From positions 1-21,168 of the forward strand of contig DAOTKC010000027.1 of the NCBI GenBank assembly GCA_035449045.1: a DNA stretch of 21,168 nt, given 5' to 3'. The DNA comes from DAOTKC01 sp035449045. GTDB lineage: Bacteria; Bacillota; Clostridia; Christensenellales; CAG-917. Both the position numbers and the translations under genes were made by a program. Within the stretch, counting starts at the first letter, position 1. The number at the start of each line of letters is the position of its first letter. Of the stretch, positions 6,039 through 14,286 are shown piece after piece. The notes below the pieces were generated by a model. It searched no databases and was not told the DNA's origin. It saw nothing but the letters and a program-made list of their open reading frames with translations.

Positions 6039-7544
6039 ATGGCAAACGGAGAGCAAACAAACGGCAAGAACGGCGGAAACGGCGGCAACAAGATTATCGA
6101 GCTTAAAAAAGTGTGCAAGGTCTATGACGGCAAGACCGTCCTCGACAACGTTACGCTGTCGATAAAACGCGGCGAGTTTGTCACGCTTTTGGGCCCATCG
6201 GGCTGCGGCAAGACGACAACGCTCAGAATGATAGCGGGCTTCGAGATGCCCACCTCGGGCGCCATTTACTTCAACGGCGAGGACATAACCAAGCTTCCGC
6301 CCCATCTTCGCAAAGTCAATACGGTGTTTCAAAAATACGCGCTGTTCCCCCACCTCAACGTGGGCGGCAACATCGCTTTCGGACTTAAGCTCAAAGTCAT
6401 TCCCGACGGCACCTACACCGACAAAAAGGGCCGTGTTCTCCAAAAATTCAGAAAGCTGACGAAAGCCGAAATAGCCGAAAAGGTGGCGGCCGCGCTCAAG
6501 ATGGTCGACCTCGAGGACTACGAATACCGCAACGTCAACAGCCTATCGGGCGGCCAGCAGCAGCGCGTCGCGATAGCGCGCGCCCTCGTCAACGAGCCCG
6601 AAGTGCTGCTTTTGGACGAGCCGCTCGGCGCGCTCGACCTCAAGATGAGAAAGGATATGCAGCTCGAGCTTAAAAACATGCACCAAAAGCTGGGCATAAC
6701 CTTCATTTACGTCACGCACGACCAAGAGGAAGCGCTCACCATGTCGGACACCGTCGTCGTCATGCGGAACGGCGTCGTCCAGCAGATTTCCAGCCCCCAA
6801 AAGACTTACGACGAACCCGCCAACGCCTTCGTCGCCGACTTTATCGGCGAATCCAACATTTTCTCGGGCATCATGGTCGAGGATTTCAAAGTCACTTTCT
6901 GCGGCGCTTCGTTTGAATGCGTCGACAAGGGATTCAAGCCCAACGAGCCCATCGACGTCATTATCCGCCCCGAGGACATCTACATTCTGAGAGATAAAAA
7001 GGATGCCGCCATGCTTCTCGCCACCGTGGAAAGCTGCGTTTTCAAGGGCGCGCACTACCAAATCAGCGCGATTGCGAACGGCAACGAAATAATAATCCAC
7101 GACACGCTTCCCGCCGAGACGGGCGCCGAGATAGGCATCTACATCAAGCCCTTCGACCTCCACATCATGCACAAACCGCGCTTGACGAACGAAGTCGAGG
7201 GCGAAATCATCGACGAAAACACCGTGGAAATCTGCGGCGGCAGATTCGAGTGCGTTAGCGACTTCGAGGCTGGCACCAAAGTCAAGGCTACGATATCCTT
7301 CAAGGATATCGAAGTCATGGACGACGAGGAGGACGGCGTCATCGGCGCCACCGTCGTCAACTCCATTTATAAGGGGAGCTACTATCACTGCGTGCTCAGG
7401 ACCGACCAATATTTTGACTTTTTTGTCGACACCGACATCGACTGGCTCCGCGACGACCGCGTCGGCATCAACGTCAAACCCGAAAACATAAAGCTCCAAA
7501 AAATCGAGGAGCAGGCCGAAAAGGAGGGCGGCGAAAATGCTTGA
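6039..7544 (+). CDS. potA: Spermidine/putrescine-type ABC transporter ATP-binding protein with a duplicated C-terminal domain
   Basis: PotA hydrolyses ATP to drive import through PotB-PotC. A Gly/Asn-rich tail (residues 1-17) precedes a complete ATPase domain: Walker A GPSGCGKTT at 52-60, Q-loop Gln98, signature LSGGQQQR at 169-176, Walker B ending LLLDEP at 190-195, and switch His227. Residues 119-143 insert a basic segment (PDGTYTDKKGRVLQKFRK) into the helical subdomain. At 501 residues it is about 130 longer than usual PotA. The extra length is a second C-terminal unit: residues 276-377 and 388-487 resemble each other, as in GASFECV/GGRFECV, ATVESCVFKGAHY/ATVVNSIYKGSYY and IKPFDLHI/VKPENIKL. 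These look like TOBE/OB-type regulatory units. AAGGAG lies just before the ATG. Its end overlaps potB by eight bases. Confidence 0.95.
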   Translation: MANGEQTNGKNGGNGGNKIIELKKVCKVYDGKTVLDNVTLSIKRGEFVTLLGPSGCGKTTTLRMIAGFEMPTSGAIYFNGEDITKLPPHLRKVNTVFQKYALFPHLNVGGNIAFGLKLKVIPDGTYTDKKGRVLQKFRKLTKAEIAEKVAAALKMVDLEDYEYRNVNSLSGGQQQRVAIARALVNEPEVLLLDEPLGALDLKMRKDMQLELKNMHQKLGITFIYVTHDQEEALTMSDTVVVMRNGVVQQISSPQKTYDEPANAFVADFIGESNIFSGIMVEDFKVTFCGASFECVDKGFKPNEPIDVIIRPEDIYILRDKKDAAMLLATVESCVFKGAHYQISAIANGNEIIIHDTLPAETGAEIGIYIKPFDLHIMHKPRLTNEVEGEIIDENTVEICGGRFECVSDFEAGTKVKATISFKDIEVMDDEEDGVIGATVVNSIYKGSYYHCVLRTDQYFDFFVDTDIDWLRDDRVGINVKPENIKLQKIEEQAEKEGGENA

Positions 7545-8328
7545 GGCACTTAAAAAATTCAAGTTCACGCGGCGGTCGTTCTCCTACCCCTACATCATCT
7601 TCATGCTGCTGTTCGTGGTTACGCCGCTGGTGCTGATTTTAGTCAACGCTTTTTTGGTGGACGACAAGCTCTCGGTGCAGAACTTTGCAAATTTCTTCCG
7701 CGAGCAGGCCAGTTTGGTCGTTTTGGGAAACAGTCTCTTGGTCGGCGTTGTCACCACCCTTCTTTGTATCCTTATCGGCTATCCCGTCGCCTACATTTTG
7801 ATGAAGTATAAAATGAACCGCTTTTTCGTCGTTTTGTTCATACTTCCGATGTGGGTTAACTTTTTGATAAGAACGCTCGCCACCAAAGCCATTTTCGTCG
7901 CGCTCAACATCGAGCTCGGCATGGGCACGGTAGTATTCGGCATGGTCTACAACTATCTGCCGTTTATGATTCTGCCCATCCACACCACGCTGACTTCGAT
8001 TGACAAGAGCTATTTCGAGGCGTCGCAGGATTTGGGCGCAAACGGCGTCACCACCTTCTTAAAGACGACGCTGCCGCTCTCGCTGCCCGGCGTCCTTTCG
8101 GGCATCATCATGGTGTTCATTCCCACAATTTCGACCTTCGCCATAAGCCAGCTTCTTTCGGACAGCACGATATTTTTGTTCGGCGACTCCATTCAAACCA
8201 AGTTTGACCAAGGCATGTTCGGCGTCGGCAGCGTGATGTCGCTCGTCATGCTTATCATGGTGCTCCTCACCAATCTTATCATGAATAGGCTTCCCAAGAG
8301 CGAGAACGCCGGGAGGAACATATGGTAA
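7537..8328 (+). CDS. potB: Spermidine/putrescine-type ABC transporter permease PotB
   Basis: One of the two membrane subunits that form the import channel. The 263-residue protein has about six hydrophobic helices; the first is in YIIFMLLFVVTPLVLILVNA. The cytoplasmic EAA loop, which docks onto PotA, is EASQDLGANGVTTFLKTTLP, with the conserved Gly in place. The start ATG lies inside the last codons of potA, after AAGGAGG, so translation is probably coupled. It overlaps potC by seven bases (ATGGTAA). Gene order and the paired EAA permeases place it in the polyamine-type importer family; the exact substrate could be putrescine, spermidine or a related amine. Confidence 0.95.
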   Translation: MLEALKKFKFTRRSFSYPYIIFMLLFVVTPLVLILVNAFLVDDKLSVQNFANFFREQASLVVLGNSLLVGVVTTLLCILIGYPVAYILMKYKMNRFFVVLFILPMWVNFLIRTLATKAIFVALNIELGMGTVVFGMVYNYLPFMILPIHTTLTSIDKSYFEASQDLGANGVTTFLKTTLPLSLPGVLSGIIMVFIPTISTFAISQLLSDSTIFLFGDSIQTKFDQGMFGVGSVMSLVMLIMVLLTNLIMNRLPKSENAGRNIW

Positions 8329-9131
8329 AAAAAGTTTTGGCGAAAGCCTATATCTTTCTAATTTTAGCGCTGCTTTACGCGCCCATAGTGCTGATTGTCG
8401 TCTATTCCTTTTCCAACAGCTCGACGTTCTCCTTCTCGCAGGGCTTCAACTTCGACGCCTACCGCTCGATATTCACCAGCAGTAAGACGCCCGAGCTCCT
8501 TTCCGCCATCAAGAACACGCTGATTATTGCGGCGGTTTCGGCGGGTGCGTCGACGCTGCTCGGCTCGATAGCCGCGATAGGCATCTTCAGCCTCAAAAAG
8601 AGGTCGAGAAGTCTTGTCGAGGGCATAAACCAAATCCCCATGATAAACAGCGAAATCGTCATGGCGGTGTCGCTGATGATATTCTTCGTCACGCTCGACT
8701 TCCCCGAAGGCTACCTCAGGCTTATTTTGGCGCACATCGCTTTCTGCACGCCATATGTCGTGCTGTCGGTCATGCCCAAGCTCACCACCATGGACCCCAA
8801 CATCTACGAGGCGGCGCTCGACCTCGGCGCCTCCCCCTCCAAGGCGATGGTAAAAGTGTTGTTCCCGATTATGGCGCCCGGCGTCATTTCGGGACTGCTC
8901 CTCTCCTTTACGCTGTCGATGGACGACTTCATCATCACCCAAATCAACAAGGGCGCGGCGACGGGCATCAACACGCTTTCGACCTATATCTATGCCGACG
9001 CCAGACTCAAGGGGCTGTCGCCGTTTTGGTTCGCCATCTTCACCATTATCTTCGTGCTGGTCTTTGTGATTTTGCTCATTGTAAACGTCAACGCCTCGAA
9101 AAGGAGGGTTAAAAAGCATGAAAACTTCTAA
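8322..9131 (+). CDS. potC: Spermidine/putrescine-type ABC transporter permease PotC
   Basis: The second channel subunit, 269 residues. It opens with a hydrophobic helix (AYIFLILALLYAPIVLIVVY) followed by SFSNS, both typical of PotC. The EAA loop is EAALDLGASPSKAMVKVLFP, followed by GVISG. DDFIITQ late in the protein is also characteristic of this permease family. The start overlaps the potB stop by seven bases, and its 3' end overlaps potD by 14 bases, so all four transporter genes are tightly coupled. The last residues are basic (KRRVKKHE), consistent with a cytoplasmic C-terminus. Confidence 0.95.
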   Translation: MVKKVLAKAYIFLILALLYAPIVLIVVYSFSNSSTFSFSQGFNFDAYRSIFTSSKTPELLSAIKNTLIIAAVSAGASTLLGSIAAIGIFSLKKRSRSLVEGINQIPMINSEIVMAVSLMIFFVTLDFPEGYLRLILAHIAFCTPYVVLSVMPKLTTMDPNIYEAALDLGASPSKAMVKVLFPIMAPGVISGLLLSFTLSMDDFIITQINKGAATGINTLSTYIYADARLKGLSPFWFAIFTIIFVLVFVILLIVNVNASKRRVKKHENF

Positions 9132-10470
9132 TAAACTAAGGATTTGCGCAATTATTCTGCTTTTGGTTCTGTTCGCTATCCCCTTGTTTTCGGCGTGCGA
9201 CAAGCCCGCCATCGACGTTTTGGTCATCTACAACTGGGCCGACTACATCAGCCCCGACGCGCTCGACGGATTTTCGGAATATTATTTTGAAGCGACGGGA
9301 CGCGAGGTGCAAATCACTTATTCCACCTTCGACACCAACGAAAACATGCTGACGACCTTAATCAACGGCAAGGCAAAGGTTGACTTAATCTGCCCCTCGG
9401 AATACGCCATTCAAAAGCTACTGCAGAACGATTTCATAATGGAGCTGGATTTTTCCAAAATCGAAAACAGCGTCAACGTCTACGGTGATATTAAAGATTC
9501 CATCGCAAGCATTTTCGGCGGCCTTATCATAGACGGCAAAAGCATCGACATGACGAAATATTTCGTGCCCTATATGTGGGGGACGCTGGGAATTTTGTAT
9601 AACGCCGACGTCGTGACGGAGGCCGACCTCGAAAACGGCTGGGGATTGCTTTGGAACGAGGCGAAAAATCCCGAACTTACCGGCAAGATTTTAGTCAAGG
9701 ACAGCATCCGCGACACATACGCCGCCGCCGTCCTCTATCTCGCCGAAAACGACCTTTTGCCCGCAAGTCATAAAGACAAAAGCATTCAAGAGCTTATAAA
9801 CACCGTCGACGCCGAAATGCTGGCGGCGGCCGAGAGCGTGCTTTCGGCGCAGAGAAGCGAGCTCAAGGGCTATGAAGTCGACTTCGGCAAGGACGATATG
9901 ATAACGGGCGCCGCCTACGTCGACCTCGCATGGAGCGGCGACGCGCTGTGGGCAATCGAAGAGGGCGAACTCGAAGGTGTCAATCTCGACTACTTCGTGC
10001 CCGAAATCGGCGGAAACGTCTGGTTCGACGGCTGGGTCATTCCCAAGAACGCCCAAAACGTGGATGCCGCGCTTCTCTTCATCAACTATATGTGCTTGCC
10101 CGAAATCGCCATAATGAACTCGATGGAAATCGGCTACACCAACTCTATCGACCCCGAGATTTTACAGTCGGACGAAGTCGTGCTCGCCATTTTGGAAGAG
10201 AACGAATACGACGTCGAAGAATATTTCTCCGACATCAGGCGCTATCCCGTCGTCGACGAAAAGCTGGGCGTCATGAGCGACTTCGGCGAAGCGAACGAAT
10301 TGGCCGTCGCGATGTGGGAGCGCGTCAAGGCGGGCATGGGCGACTCGGAAGGGCTGGGCGATCTCGCCGTGCCGGTCTATATTTTAGTCGGCATAGCGGC
10401 GCTGGTCTTAATCTTTACCGCCGTCTATTTCATCGTCGATAAACTCAAAATCCGCCCCCGCCCCATCTAA
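9118..10470 (+). CDS. potD: Polyamine-binding lipoprotein PotD with an extra C-terminal membrane helix
   Basis: PotD captures the substrate outside the cell and delivers it to PotB-PotC. The signal peptide ends in the lipobox LFSAC, with the lipid Cys at 27. The mature part has the family landmarks: VIYNWADYISP near the N-terminus, ICPSEYAIQKL, DSIRDTYAAA, LAWSGDALWAIEE and VWFDGWVIPKNAQN, where Trp and Asp match ligand-contacting positions in E. coli PotD. It is oddly long (450 residues): after the binding domain, residues 420-440 form a second hydrophobic helix followed by the basic tail DKLKIRPRPI, so both ends seem tied to the membrane. The start is set by GGAGG about nine bases before the ATG, which lies within the end of potC. 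A terminator follows. Confidence 0.94.
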   Translation: MKTSNKLRICAIILLLVLFAIPLFSACDKPAIDVLVIYNWADYISPDALDGFSEYYFEATGREVQITYSTFDTNENMLTTLINGKAKVDLICPSEYAIQKLLQNDFIMELDFSKIENSVNVYGDIKDSIASIFGGLIIDGKSIDMTKYFVPYMWGTLGILYNADVVTEADLENGWGLLWNEAKNPELTGKILVKDSIRDTYAAAVLYLAENDLLPASHKDKSIQELINTVDAEMLAAAESVLSAQRSELKGYEVDFGKDDMITGAAYVDLAWSGDALWAIEEGELEGVNLDYFVPEIGGNVWFDGWVIPKNAQNVDAALLFINYMCLPEIAIMNSMEIGYTNSIDPEILQSDEVVLAILEENEYDVEEYFSDIRRYPVVDEKLGVMSDFGEANELAVAMWERVKAGMGDSEGLGDLAVPVYILVGIAALVLIFTAVYFIVDKLKIRPRPI

Positions 10471-10493
10471 ACCCTAACCTAATCCAACAAATC

Positions 10494-10524
10494 AAAAAGG
10501 CGCGTCACCGCGCCTTTTTTGTTT
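10494..10524. terminator. Bidirectional terminator between potD and the phosphoesterase gene
   Basis: AAAAAGGCGCG (10494-10504) pairs with CGCGCCTTTTT (from 10509) around a TCAC loop. A T tract follows on the plus strand, and the A run gives a T tract on the minus strand. Confidence 0.93.
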
Positions 10525-10529
10525 ATCCA

Positions 10530-10609
10530 CCGTTTTTCGTTTTTCGTTGACCGTTTTTCGTTCGGCGCAGCCGCCCCCACCGTTATTCATTATTTATTAT
10601 TAATTATTC
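10530..10609. repeat. Short simple repeats in a gene-free spacer
   Basis: CCGTTTTTCGTT occurs at 10530-10541 and 10551-10562 with a partial copy between. From 10580 the sequence is a run of ATTATTTATTATTAAT-like words. No gene or clear RNA structure is visible. It may be a degenerate non-coding repeat. Confidence 0.4.
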
Positions 10610-10610
10610 A

Positions 10611-11783
10611 TTAATTTATATCTTTCAGCAAAAACGGCACGCAATCAACCCCCCCACTGCCGTCCAAGGTTATCAGCGTTCCGCCTCGGTAGTCTTCCTT
10701 GTTTTTGATGTTAAAGCTTAAATAGACGACGGAATAGCCGTAGGTAAGTTGAATGCCTTTATAGCGCACGGCATAATTGTTCTTGTGGATATGGCCGCAG
10801 AACGCCGCCTTGGTGCTTTCGAGCTCGACCATGGCGTCGAAAAGGCCGGATTTGACGGCGCTTTTTTCGGGGTTTGCTCTTCTGTATCGGCTGCCGTAAA
10901 TTATTTCGGCCTCATCGGAGCCCGCCTCCGCCAACTTGGTAGCGAGGTCGTATTCGTAAAGCGGCATATGGAAAAACAAAAGGGAGGGAACCGTTTCGCC
11001 CTCGGATATGCCGTTTTCGGGCGAGGAAAGCCTCGTCAACGATTTTTTATACCACTCAACTTGGTCGTCGTGGACGGAATCGTATTTGGCGACAGCGCCC
11101 TTAATAGTGGTGTTAGTGTCGAGCATTATTATGGTTTGAATCAGCTTGCCCGAGGTGTCGCGGATGTTTATAAGATGGTTGCCGAAGCCGGAGATATTCT
11201 CTCCCTCGGGGTTTTTTAGGAACAGGCAATATTCAAGCTTTTCAGAGGCGTAAATATCGGCGACTTCCGAGCGTCCGGCCGTGGTATCCAAGGCGCTGTC
11301 GTGGTTGCCGAGCGTCACCGTCCAAGGAATCTCTAAATTGTCCATAAAGGCGCAGAACTGTTCTGTTGCCCGCGCGTTATTGAGGTTACCGCTTTGAACG
11401 GAGACGGGATAGACTATGTCGCCCGTTACGATGATTAAATCGGGGCGAGCGTATTCCGTCAGCTTATAAATAGCGGTATACGTCTTTTTATCGAGGCCTA
11501 CCGAAAAAAGCCCGCCGCCGATATGGATATCGGTCAAGTGCAGAATTTTTAAATCCCTGCCGTCGGGCTTGGTCAAGGCGTAATCGCCGCCTTCGTCGAT
11601 AAAAGGCGCGGCCTCGCTTCCTATCGGTTGAAAACTCAATACGAAACCGTCGTTGCCGCCGTAGCCGGTAGCCGCAACCGTCAAAAAGGCCGAGGTAAAC
11701 ACAATCAGGAGCATGACCACCGATAAAAATGCCAGCTTGCTCCGTCTGCTTTTTATTCTTTTTTTATTACCTTTAAAACTCAT
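10611..11783 (-). CDS. Membrane-anchored or secreted metallophosphoesterase (calcineurin-like)
   Basis: A two-metal hydrolase of the calcineurin-like family; the substrate (phosphomonoester, diester or nucleotide) cannot be read from the sequence. A basic N-terminus (KKRIKSRRSK) and one hydrophobic helix at about 17-37 put the catalytic domain outside the membrane; cleavage after VAA is possible. All metal-site motifs are present: D85-x-H87 in LTDIHIGG, GD at 121-122, GNHD at 159-162, His272 in FFHMPL, and GHIH at 330-333. The overall form recalls fungal Dcr2-type and bacterial secreted phosphoesterases. There is no ribosome site before the ATG, and a TATAAT lies only eight bases upstream. 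The gene shares the bidirectional terminator at 10494-10524 with potD. Confidence 0.92.
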   Translation of the reverse strand: MSFKGNKKRIKSRRSKLAFLSVVMLLIVFTSAFLTVAATGYGGNDGFVLSFQPIGSEAAPFIDEGGDYALTKPDGRDLKILHLTDIHIGGGLFSVGLDKKTYTAIYKLTEYARPDLIIVTGDIVYPVSVQSGNLNNARATEQFCAFMDNLEIPWTVTLGNHDSALDTTAGRSEVADIYASEKLEYCLFLKNPEGENISGFGNHLINIRDTSGKLIQTIIMLDTNTTIKGAVAKYDSVHDDQVEWYKKSLTRLSSPENGISEGETVPSLLFFHMPLYEYDLATKLAEAGSDEAEIIYGSRYRRANPEKSAVKSGLFDAMVELESTKAAFCGHIHKNNYAVRYKGIQLTYGYSVVYLSFNIKNKEDYRGGTLITLDGSGGVDCVPFLLKDIN

Positions 11784-11791
11784 CGGTATTT

Positions 11792-11797
11792 ATTATA
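11792..11797 (-). promoter_or_regulatory. -10 box very close to the phosphoesterase start codon
   Basis: TATAAT reads on the minus strand at 11797-11792, only eight bases before the ATG at 11783. Seventeen bases upstream the -35 position reads AAAACA, a weak match. If used, it would give an mRNA with almost no leader. Confidence 0.4.
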
Positions 11798-11869
11798 CTC
11801 AAGTTCAATCTAACTGTTTTTTCTTGCGTTAAATATTACATAAAATAATCGAATTTTTGACTTTAAAAG

Positions 11870-11923
11870 GAAAAACTAGCGCGAAAGCGGCTCCTAAAGG
11901 ACGCCTTAAGGAGCTGTTTTCGT
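11870..11923 (-). terminator. Long hairpin terminator after the flavin reductase-rubredoxin gene
   Basis: GCTCCTAAAGG (11890-11900) pairs with CCTTAAGGAGC (11904-11914) with one A-A mismatch around an ACG loop. The stem extends outward for nine more pairs (11881-11889 with 11915-11923), including G-U pairs. On the minus strand a T-rich tail (TAGTTTTTCC) follows. Confidence 0.75.
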
Positions 11924-11942
11924 TTATATCGGTTAAGTGTTA

Positions 11943-12602
11943 CTAAATTAACTTAAAATGCGACTTATCCACGCCGCAAACGGGACAAGTGTAGTCGTCG
12001 GGAAGCTCGTCGGCTTCCTCGATATAGCCGCAGACGTCGCACTGCCAGCGCTTGACGGCCTTTATTTGCTCGGCGGGTTTCTCTTGCTCGGCGGGCTTTT
12101 GGAAAGAGGGGGCGTTGGGAGGCGTCGAGCCCTTTTTGACGGCGTGATAGTAGCTGTAGGTCATGTTGGGAAGCTTCTCGAGCACCATAGCGTCGACGAC
12201 TTTCGCTATAAAAATAATGTGCGTGCCGGCGTCGACTTTGTCGACAACGTCGAGAGAGAAGACAGCGGTCATGGTGTCCTTGATATAGCGGATGCCGCGC
12301 TCGTCGGTTTCATAAGACAGCCCCTCAAACTTGTCGGAATCGCGACCGCTCTTAAAGCCGAAAGCCGCGATATAGTTCATCGGCGTCATCTCCGAGGTGA
12401 CCGTGGCTGTGAACTTGCCGCTCTTTAAAATCATCGACGTCGTGAAATTGTTTTTGTTGAGCGCCACCGAAAGCTGCTGCGGCTCGCTCGTCACCTGAAT
12501 GAGAGTGTTGGCGACGCAGCCGCCGTGCTTGCCGCCGTCCTTCGCCGTGATGAAATAGAGTCCGTAAGAAAGGTTGAAAAACGCTTTGTTATCTATGCTC
12601 AT
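11943..12602 (-). CDS. Flavin reductase-rubredoxin fusion, Hrb-like (high molecular weight rubredoxin)
   Basis: Residues 1-160 form a flavin-reductase-like FMN-binding domain (LYFITAKDGGKHGGCVANT and NNFTTSMI are typical). After a Pro/Glu/Lys linker, residues 184-219 form a rubredoxin domain with iron ligands Cys188, Cys191, Cys206 and Cys209 (CDVCGYI and CPVCG). The short gap between the Cys pairs is of the rubrerythrin type. In Moorella, Hrb of this layout passes electrons from NAD(P)H to the flavodiiron protein FprA, which detoxifies O2 or NO; that role here is inference, as no FprA gene is in the window. AGGAGG lies just before the ATG. The 128-base gap to citrate synthase upstream has no terminator, so the two may be co-transcribed. 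Confidence 0.9.
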   Translation of the reverse strand: MSIDNKAFFNLSYGLYFITAKDGGKHGGCVANTLIQVTSEPQQLSVALNKNNFTTSMILKSGKFTATVTSEMTPMNYIAAFGFKSGRDSDKFEGLSYETDERGIRYIKDTMTAVFSLDVVDKVDAGTHIIFIAKVVDAMVLEKLPNMTYSYYHAVKKGSTPPNAPSFQKPAEQEKPAEQIKAVKRWQCDVCGYIEEADELPDDYTCPVCGVDKSHFKLI

Positions 12603-12730
12603 AAATTCCTCCTAATCCGCGCTTTATCACGCGCTTTTTATCGTTTTAAGTGCCTTTTCGGTAATATAGGTCTTATTAAGTCTATCGCCTTTATGACCCG
12701 CGCCTGACCTCTGCCGAAACCCTCTCCGGA

Positions 12731-14095
12731 TTATTCTCTGTCCTTTAAAGGAATATATTGTTGGCGCGGCCCGACGGCGACATAGGCGGGACGGATGATT
12801 TTGCTTTGGTTGACCAGTTCCTCTATGCGGTGCGCCGACCAGCCCGCTATTCTCGATATGGCGAAAATCGGCGTGAACATCTCGAGAGGTATCTTGAGCA
12901 TCTTATAGATATAGCCTGTGTAAAAGTCGATGTTGACGGCGACGCCTTTATAGATGCGGCGTTTGGCGGAGATGACCGCAGGCGCCAGCCTGAACACCTT
13001 TTGATAAATTTCGTATTCCAGATTGTTGTCGAACTTATATTCGTGCAGAAGCTCGCTCAAAAGATTGGCTCTGGGGTCGGACAGCGAATAGATGGCGTGG
13101 CCGAGGCCGTAAATCAGCCCTTGGCCGTCAAAGACCTCGCCGTCCAAAATCTTGCCGAGATACTCCTTTATCGAGTCGTCGTCGAAGCTCGTCAGATTTT
13201 CCAAGATGTTCTCTATCATCTCGACGACCTTGATGTTGGCGCCGCCGTGCTTGGGTCCCTTTAATGAGCCCATCGCCGCCGCAATCGCCGAATATGTATC
13301 GGTGCCCGAGGAGGAAACGACGCGGGTGGTGAAAGTCGAGTTATTGCCGCCGCCGTGCTCGGCGTGCAAAATGAGGCAGGCATCTAGAAGCTTGGCCTCG
13401 CGCTTGGTATATTTGTCGCTTCCGCGCAGCATATAGAGTATGTTTTCGGCCGTCGACATCTCGGGGTTGGGGTTTCTTATCGAGAGGTTTCTGCCTAGAT
13501 TGTAATATTTGTGCGCCTGATAGCTGTAAACGGCGAGCAAGGGGAAGTTGGCAATCAGCTTGAGGCATTGGACGAAGACGTTTTTAACGTCGAGGTTTTC
13601 GGGCTGGTCGTCGTAGGAATAGAGCGTCAAAATAGCCTTGGACATCGCGTTCATAATGTTAGACGAGGGCGCCTTTAAAATGACGTCGCGGAGGAAATTG
13701 TCGGGCAGCCCGCGGTAGCCGTTTAAAAGAAAAATAAAATCTTCAAGCTCACGCTGATTGGGAAGCTTGCCGCAAAGCAAAAGATAGGCCGTCTCCTCAA
13801 AGCCGAAGCGCTTTTCCTCTTGGGCGCCGTGAATTAAATCCTGAATGGGAATGCCGCGGTAGAAACACTCGCCCTCAATGGGTATTCTTTGACCGTTTTC
13901 ATTGCGAAAAGCGTTGACTTCGGATATTTCTGTAAGGCCGGTGACGACACCATTGCCCTCGGGGTCGCGCAGTCCTCTGAACACTTTGTGTTTTTCGTAA
14001 AGGTCGGAGCTTATGTAGTCGCACCTTTTGACAAGTTCGACTATTTCGCCTATTTTAGCTTTGGATAAATTTTCAAAATCGTTCAAATTATTCAT
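12731..14095 (-). CDS. gltA: Citrate synthase
   Basis: The enzyme condenses oxaloacetate and acetyl-CoA to citrate, feeding 2-oxoglutarate and glutamate synthesis in an anaerobe. The catalytic set is intact: His247 in LHAEHGGGN, His283 in GPKHGGAN and Asp390 in NIDFYTG; His333 in GLGHAIY and GWSAHRIEE near the end also fit. At 454 residues it is longer than the ~370-residue Bacillus type because of an N-terminal extension of about 45 residues, a form found in clostridia. Members of this size can be citrate or 2-methylcitrate synthases, but the context gives no methylcitrate genes. AGAGG lies about eight bases before the ATG. A good promoter lies upstream, and the flavin reductase-rubredoxin gene follows. 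Confidence 0.96.
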   Translation of the reverse strand: MNNLNDFENLSKAKIGEIVELVKRCDYISSDLYEKHKVFRGLRDPEGNGVVTGLTEISEVNAFRNENGQRIPIEGECFYRGIPIQDLIHGAQEEKRFGFEETAYLLLCGKLPNQRELEDFIFLLNGYRGLPDNFLRDVILKAPSSNIMNAMSKAILTLYSYDDQPENLDVKNVFVQCLKLIANFPLLAVYSYQAHKYYNLGRNLSIRNPNPEMSTAENILYMLRGSDKYTKREAKLLDACLILHAEHGGGNNSTFTTRVVSSSGTDTYSAIAAAMGSLKGPKHGGANIKVVEMIENILENLTSFDDDSIKEYLGKILDGEVFDGQGLIYGLGHAIYSLSDPRANLLSELLHEYKFDNNLEYEIYQKVFRLAPAVISAKRRIYKGVAVNIDFYTGYIYKMLKIPLEMFTPIFAISRIAGWSAHRIEELVNQSKIIRPAYVAVGPRQQYIPLKDRE

Positions 14096-14142
14096 TATTG
14101 CGCCTCTTATATCGGGTGTTTATTCAATTTGCTGTTGGAATA

Positions 14143-14156
14143 TGAAAATTTTTTCA
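14143..14156 (-). promoter_or_regulatory. Small palindrome near the gltA transcription start
   Basis: TGAAAA and TTTTCA form a perfect inverted repeat around TT, just after the predicted gltA start site. It could be an operator for a repressor, but such AT-rich palindromes also arise by chance. Confidence 0.3.
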
Positions 14157-14167
14157 TTTTCGATTAA

Positions 14168-14196
14168 ATATTAACAAAAAAACGCGAGTTTGTCAA
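14168..14196 (-). promoter_or_regulatory. Sigma-A type promoter of gltA
   Basis: On the minus strand TTGACA (14196-14191) and TAATAT (14173-14168) are 17 bases apart. The start should be near 14161, giving a leader of about 65 bases. Confidence 0.8.
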
Positions 14197-14251
14197 TTAT
14201 ATTTTAAAGTCGCCCCTTTTATTTGAGTCGCGCCTTGTTTATTTTTTATTA

Positions 14252-14286
14252 TTGACTATGGTAGCTAACTATAATATAATATTATA
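14252..14286 (+). promoter_or_regulatory. Promoter of the AOR operon with an overlapping palindrome
   Basis: TTGACT (14252-14257) and TATAAT (14275-14280) are 17 bases apart. The -10 box forms the left half of a perfect 12-base palindrome, TATAATATTATA (14275-14286), flanked by TAAC and GTTA. A regulator binding here would block the promoter. Confidence 0.75.

Noticed and set aside
6543..9227. Minus-strand frames of 341 and 287 codons opposite potA and potC
   Set aside because: They mirror the codon pattern of the real genes, with Val/Asp- or Arg/Glu-rich sequence that resembles no protein family.
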